Shown here: piece after piece, positions 58,424 through 64,000 of the stretch
How positions within the stretch are numbered: the stretch's first letter is position 1
Layout: every line of letters begins with the position of its first letter
Translations under genes and position numbers: made by a program
The notes under the pieces: generated by a model
Seen by the model: only the letters and a program-made list of their open reading frames with translations
Databases searched by the model: none
What the model was told of the DNA's origin: nothing
Assembly: GCA_920105625.2 (NCBI GenBank)
Contig: OV050033.1
Location: 53,464,780-53,528,779, forward strand
DNA: 64,000 bases
Source of the DNA: Clusia tigrina
Lineage: Eukaryota; Arthropoda; Insecta; Diptera; Clusiidae
Reading direction: 5' to 3'

Positions 58424-58560
58424 CATATATATATAATATATACATATGTATATACATATATGTAAAATTAGAAATGAAAAAAGAAACAACAAAAAAAGCA
58501 ACCACAATTTTTTGAAATTTATTATAAAAAGAAAACAAATTTTATGAAAAAGTGTGAGAC
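56724..58560 (+). other. Probable 3' UTR of the nrv2-like gene, A-rich
   Basis: It directly follows the TAA. The sense strand is strikingly A-rich with AAC/ACA runs, many AATAAA-like hexamers (for example near 56743, 57622 and 57834), CA repeats at 57860-57900 and an (AT)n run at 58377-58420. Such composition is common in fly 3' UTRs. The true poly(A) site cannot be chosen from sequence alone, so the right edge is arbitrary. Confidence 0.5.
58377..58440. repeat. (AT)n microsatellite
   Basis: A TA run of about 40 bp followed by ATACATACATATATATATAA. Confidence 0.97.
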
Positions 58561-58869
58561 CTCTGCCGCGAATAGGGGGGATATAGTCTTAGAACAAGGC
58601 TGAAGTATGTATGAATGTGTGTTGTAGGCATGTCACAGGCCCTTGAGAACTAAACGCGTTAGTGCTGATGAGTAATATTGAGGAAATAACAATGGCCAAA
58701 TCACATAAAAAGGATAATGACCTCAAACATAGCAACGGTGGTTCAAAGAAATGGTTATATAAATATTTTAACATGAAGCAAAGAGCTTTCAGTCGTCATC
58801 AGAGTTCGTAATCTTCAACCTTTATGGAAGCCATGAGACAACCAGAAGCAAAACTAATATAAATAAATA

Positions 58870-59300
58870 CTGCATGTGTGATACTGTAAAACCAACAATT
58901 AATTAACAGTTCTCTTAACAGTTCTCTCAATAGTTCTTTTAACATTGAAGCCACGAGACATTAACAGCTCGAAATTTAATTTAACATACGCAAAGTTAAC
59001 ATGTGAAAACTGTAAAACCATAATTAACAGTTCTCTCAACATTGCACCACAAACGAGACGTTTACAACCAGGAATGAAACCTGACATAAGCAAAGTAAAG
59101 TTAGTACTGTAACCCCAGCAGGTAACAGTACTATGAACAGTTTTGTTGACATTAAAGCCACAAGAGATTAACAGCCAGAAAGCAAATCTAGCATAAGCAA
59201 AGTTGATATGTTAATACTGTAAACCCAAGAGTTCTCTCAACAGTTCTCTTAACGTTCCCTTAACAGTTCTCGCTACAACTCCCAGAAATAAGCTGAGTTA
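58870..59300. repeat. Degenerate array, ~110-bp unit, with TTAACAGTTCTC words
   Basis: ATACTGTAAAACCA, TTAACAGTTCTCTCAACA, CCACGAGACATTAACAGC and CATAAGCAAAGTTAA recur in order about four times. Confidence 0.75.
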
Positions 59301-59534
59301 ACATAAGTACAGTTCATGGCAAACTAATGCTACATAGTAAGATCAATGAAAGTAGGTCCGTTATTTAAATATAGGAGTATATCGCTTTACTCTTGACACA
59401 TACAAAACGTAATTAGGGACACTTTGAAAGGTGAACGAAGAATTTCGTTTCTTCTGTCTCCCTATCGACTTTTCGGTATAATATTATGCTGTCATGAGTA
59501 CGGCACAAGCAGTCATGGCGAGCTGTCAGTTTTG

Positions 59535-59640
59535 AGACAGAGAGAGAAAGATATAGACAGAGAGAGATAGATATTGATCGAGATCGAAAGAGAGATCGAG
59601 AGATTGAGAGATAGGGATCGAGAGAGACCGCAGGAATTGG
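59535..59640. repeat. GA/GATC-rich simple sequence
   Basis: GACAGAGAGAGAAAGATATA and ATCGAGATCGAAAGAGAGAT words run together. Confidence 0.85.
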
Positions 59641-59649
59641 GAGAGTGAA

Positions 59650-62560
59650 AAATAGCTATACATGACTAAAGTCCGGTCGTCAATGATCAAATAAATAGAA
59701 GTGTTATAGATTGAACACTAAAGAAAAAACTGTTCCTTAGCAAAAATCAACGTCATGATACAATGACGAATACAAAAATACAAATAAAAAAAGCTTTCAC
59801 ATCGAATTAAAAGCATTTGTTTTTTCTAGTATACTCAGTGATTTAACTTTATATTATGTGATCTTTGACTAAAAACTTTCAAGTTATTTGATATATTCAT
59901 AATTTTCATGCTTCGAAAATAATGCTCCCATGCATTCGAGGTATTTATGCTTTTTATGTGTTTTGGCCTTATATGATTTTCAAGTTTCATACCAGAGCTT
60001 TGTTACAAAATCTCTCTTGGTTGCTTGCGAGCTATGCATACTCTTGATGTGTTTAGAACTTTCATAGTGTGTGCATAGAAATCGTTGCTATAAATTGGGG
60101 ACTTCAAATTTGGAACATTTCATATCAATCCTACTTTTCTCTAGTGTCATTCATTTTTGGTCTGCATGAACCATATATCTACGATTTAAAGGATATAACA
60201 CACTGTTCAATTTTCGATTTTTACTGACAACAACATTTTAGGGGAATGTTAGTTGATGATAAAACCAATTATCAAGAATTGTTGCTAATATATTCAGAAT
60301 GATTTTTATCTTCTCATATAGTAATTGTGTCCTTGTGTACCTAAAAGTGTACTATATTTTAACACTATTATTATTAAGACACTCACACATACATACAAAT
60401 TGTATGTGTACACATTGCTGAATACGTAATCTATCAGAACATACAACAACTTTCCCCAGTTAGCTTAAACTGTATCCCCCCCGAGATCGTGAGAGAATGT
60501 TAACCAGAATAAAACCACCCTAACGTAAATTTTAATATATGTGAAACAAAATTTGTAATAATTATTTGCAGTGCAAAAATATATTTAAATGAAAAAGAAG
60601 CGAAGTAAAGCATAGATTAAAAAATTTAAACTTTTAAACTTTATTTAAAACACCCCGCATTAGTTCTATCATGAAGTCGCAAGAAAACGTAAACAAAGAG
60701 TATATATATATACACATATGTATTGAAAGTCCTCCTCTCCGGTTAATTTTAAGCATAAAGTATAAAAATTTTAGTTAAAATAAGTTATTTGGTTCATTAT
60801 ATAAAATGCTACTCATGCTGTGAGTTTTCACCATTTAAATTTATACGTTATTTGACATTTGCTACATTTCCTCCTCTCATTTTTTTCGGTGTATGATTTT
60901 GTGACGATAAACTGACACTGCCGCTTCTCTTTTTTAATATACTTTTACTCTCTTTCTACTGCTATTTCTCTCTATCTAATTATGTGTGCAATTGTTCTAT
61001 CGGAAGAGTGTGTATGGAATTTGAAAAATAATATTGGCTGTTACTTAACTCATCTAGCTATTATATAAATTGCTAACTGCACATGAAATTTGGTTGATAA
61101 ATTTTTCAGTGTGTTCAAATTTCATTTTAACATTTCTATTAAATAGTTTAACATTATGTCAAATGCGAGTCGACGGAGAACTTACAGTGTGAGAGATCAT
61201 ATATAAATTCTGTTAAATTTTTGTAAAATGTTAAACTAATGTTAAATTTTGCTAGTAAATGTTTTTTGCTAAAATTAAGTAGCGCATTTTTTTAAAAAAA
61301 TTGTTGTGGAGATTTTTGAATTTTGCATATTAAAAATAATAAAAAACAAAAATGCTAAAATGCAAAGAAATTGTACAAAACAAAAATGTGTGTGAAATTT
61401 AAAAAGAAAAACAAAATGTAAGTGTTAAGGAAAATATTAAAAAAACTTATGTTAAATAAATATATAAACTTATGCTAAAGAGAGAAAGTTCAAAATTGAA
61501 ATGAGCACAAAAAAATTTCAGAACTTTTCAAAAGTTTATTTGACATATTTCAATAATTTTTATCAAATTATAACCCCGAAACAGCTGAGAGTTCTAGATA
61601 AAAATCACTATATAAAAAGAGAGAATATGAAATGGATCTCAAATAAAGTGAACAATTTAAACGAAACATGCAATAAAATTGTGAAAAATTTCATTGTTGG
61701 AACAATACAAAAAGAAACATATATAAAGAGCATATTAGAGTAGCTGAGATAAAAAAGAACCATATTCATTGGTATCATATTCGTCGAGTATGAATAAAAC
61801 TGCCACCAATGAGTCAACTCTGGACATAAAGAGTTTGTAGAGAAGGCTCACAGTGAAAGCAACAACAACTAATGACAATTTAGTTATCGTTTGTATTGAT
61901 GATGAAGCATTCCTCACACAATAAGCTCTCCTGGGGAATCTTTGAAATGTTCATAAAAATATGCCAACAAATTTCATACATGAAAAGAAGAGAAGAGAGA
62001 GGAGAGTGTCGCCATGAAAATAGTTATGAATAAATGACAGCAAAGTCATTTAAGGGAGCTCTCTCATTTAATTGCATGAGCTCATTGCGTAGCTGTCAAA
62101 ACGCCTTTCAAATGTAATGAAGAAAACAGAAGAGAACTTAGTTTGGCAATTGATTTTTCTATCGTCATTTCGATTAACGTGGGAAATTATTTTGATATGC
62201 TAAAAGATCTAAGCCAATCGTGGCTAAGCTGTGGCATGGTGATTTTCCCTCTTCCATAAAGATTCCTTGCGAAGCAAATGTTGACAGAGTTGGTATTTCT
62301 ACACCATTCAAGCTAAATTGAACAAAGGATTTATTTAAAAAATTAAGTTCATAAGACAATTTTAAAGTGTGAGGTGTACTCTGAATGTCCCTAAAAGCAG
62401 TTTAATCTTTAGAATGAAATAAACTTCAAGAGAAGAAGGGTTTGTTGTTAAGCTGCAACTTCATGTGATCCAGGAATGGTTACCCACAATTGTTAAAGTA
62501 ATGGAGCAATAACGACAAAGACAACACCTATAATAACTGATGAGAAAACAAACTAATTTA
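59650..62560. other. AT-rich DNA downstream of the gene
   Basis: No gene was recognised. A-rich sense-strand segments (60540-60700, 61320-61500) look like the 3' UTR DNA at 57 kb. An 80-codon, Lys/Asn-rich frame at 61501-61743 reflects base composition. Confidence 0.35.
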
Positions 62561-62570
62561 TTGCAAATAG

Positions 62571-62668
62571 CAAAGCAGAATACTGTGTGTTCTTCAACAC
62601 AACAACAACCTGATAACAAAAGCAGAATACTGTGTGTTCTTCAACACAACAACAACCTGTTAACAAAG
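62571..62668. repeat. Tandem duplication, 48-bp unit, two copies
   Basis: AAGCAGAATACTGTGTGTTC then TTCAACACAACAACAACCTG occurs twice, nearly identically, so the duplication is recent. Confidence 0.92.
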
Positions 62669-62934
62669 TGTATTAAAGGCATACAAGTTGTAGGAGGGTG
62701 ACTCTGCCTGAACCAATTTTCTAGAAAAAACAAAAGTACTACAAAAAGTTCGCACTCGAAGTGAACGTTTTTGTCGTAATTAAGAAGAAAGAGGTGAAAG
62801 AGCTTCTAGCTGCCCATCCCAGTAATCAGTTCTTGGTTCCTTTCTATTCGCTTTATCAGCTGATTCAACAAAGAGACCAAATAACTATGTATATATGGTT
62901 TATATCTCCAGCTTATAGCTCCAAAATGAACCCA

Positions 62935-62986
62935 GTGTTCAGCCAGTGTTCAGCCAGTGTTCAGCCAGAGTTCCGCCAGTGTTCTA
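62935..62986. repeat. Short tandem repeat CAGTGTTCAGC
   Basis: Four to five units of GTGTTCAGCCA, the last ones diverged. Confidence 0.9.
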
Positions 62987-62989
62987 TAT

Positions 62990-64000
62990 GATAACCATAG
63001 GGATCTCTTGAAAAAAGTTATAGTACGGGTATTAACATAATGTAGAGTGGAGCACCATTTAAGCAGGTAAACAAAATAATGGAACATTTCGTGTTTGTTG
63101 TAAAGTGCGATTTGTTTTTAAAGTCCTTGTTGATCCACTTATTGAGCACCTCCATTCTACAACTCGATTAACAATAACTCTAAATTCTATTGTGATTCTC
63201 TTTGTTATTTTTTTAACTAAGATCTATTTTCTCATATTCTCCTTTTTTATTCATTTACAACTCAAATTGAATTAATTTCTTTGCATAAAGCATTAAAGGC
63301 GTTCACGAAAAAAACACAAAAAAAAGACAAGAAACACACCCACTAAACTCAACCTCCTCTTTTCACGTTGTGTTGTTTGACCTGCATACATATATTAAAA
63401 AAATATATATAAATAAACTGCCATTTTTTACACAATTGTATGTAAAAATAATTTGAGTGTATTTAAAAAAACAACAAAAACACACTAAAAACACACGGAA
63501 AAAAATTCATACATTCATTAGCATTAAACTTAAACATATTTAATTATTAAAATTCGTAGCTTAGATAAATTTATTAATATTTTATTTAGCTTGTCGGTTT
63601 ATCGTCACAAAACGTAGCACACAAGAACAACAACAGCAACAGCAACAACACCCTATAAACGAATTAACGAAATATGGCAACACAACGTGACGAATTTGCC
63701 AGTCAACGATGTAGGGTGCTCCCAACAACAACTCACTCACTCACACGTACGCATACTTTTAAATATAGAAAAGTAAATAAATTTATAAAATTAACAAAAT
63801 TTAGCATACCTAATTTTTAGTTTTTGCATAACTATTTTTTATAGTTTTAAAAAATTGAAAAAATATATAAAAACTTAAAAGCAAAAGAAAAACAAATGCT
63901 ACAACAACAACAACAACAACAACAGCAGCAGCAGCAGCAACAAAATATAAAGAGCAATGGAGTAAAATGATAATTATTATAATTATTACATATAAACCTA
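62990..64000. other. A-rich DNA ending in CAA/CAG repeats
   Basis: Sense-strand A-rich DNA has ACAACAACA tracts at 63628-63650 and a (CAA)n(CAG)n run at 63901-63941. Composition resembles fly UTRs. No coding exon was recognised; a 48-codon ATG frame starts at 63674 without family features. Confidence 0.4.

Noticed and set aside
61501..61743. 80-codon Lys/Asn-rich frame
   Set aside because: Amino-acid make-up follows the A-rich base composition; no motif.
63674..63820. 48-codon frame beginning MATQRDEFASQR in good start context
   Set aside because: It is short, runs into AT-rich sequence and matches nothing known; without transcript evidence it cannot be called a first exon.

Overview
This window is AT-rich, intron-bearing, repeat-laden DNA from an insect nuclear genome. 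The best fit is a schizophoran fly, probably a tephritid fruit fly. The evidence is a recognisable nervana-type Na+/K+-ATPase beta gene, degenerate mariner and non-LTR retrotransposon pieces, tRNA-derived SINE-like heads, GTTAGGTTAGGTTAA-type repeats and abundant CA/GA/AT microsatellites. There is no bacterial or phage organisation. The species call is inference.

Only one protein-coding gene can be supported. Six plus-strand exons (25486-25626, 27849-27968, 30150-30316, 30438-30548, 30684-30849, 56620-56723) join in phase to give 268 residues plus one codon completed from an upstream exon. They encode the transmembrane and extracellular parts of the Na+/K+-ATPase beta subunit, closest to Drosophila nervana 2. 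The short cytosolic N-terminus lies on an exon that I could not find and that is probably upstream of the window. Four visible introns are 121, 135, 2181 and 2222 bp. The last is 25,770 bp and separates the two cysteines of the final disulfide. The A-rich DNA after the stop looks like a 3' UTR.

Region by region: 1-25.4 kb is upstream intron or intergenic DNA with many tandem arrays (degenerate TTTCATAAGGACC repeats at 1-2.9 kb, a ~200-bp array at 8.3-9.2 kb, a ~100-bp array at 10-11.1 kb, a 1.2-kb ~16-bp minisatellite at 13.3-14.5 kb, a CACTTTCTTC array at 17 kb, a ~58-bp array at 18.5-19.4 kb) and with LINE and mariner remnants. 25.5-30.9 kb holds five exons. 30.9-56.6 kb is the giant intron, filled with at least ten further unrelated arrays, SINE-like copies, a 346-bp mariner-derived MITE and other transposon scraps. 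56.6-58.5 kb is the last exon and its probable 3' UTR. 58.5-64 kb is AT-rich DNA with repeats and no recognised gene.

The most notable observations are the 25.8-kb terminal intron packed with unrelated minisatellite families; two full-length ~350-bp mariner derivatives with TA target sites and the same internal deletion junction; a satellite with an alternating two-monomer higher-order unit near 50 kb; and a homogeneous 13-copy 15-bp minisatellite at 42.8 kb. I found no convincing evidence of a new multi-gene system.
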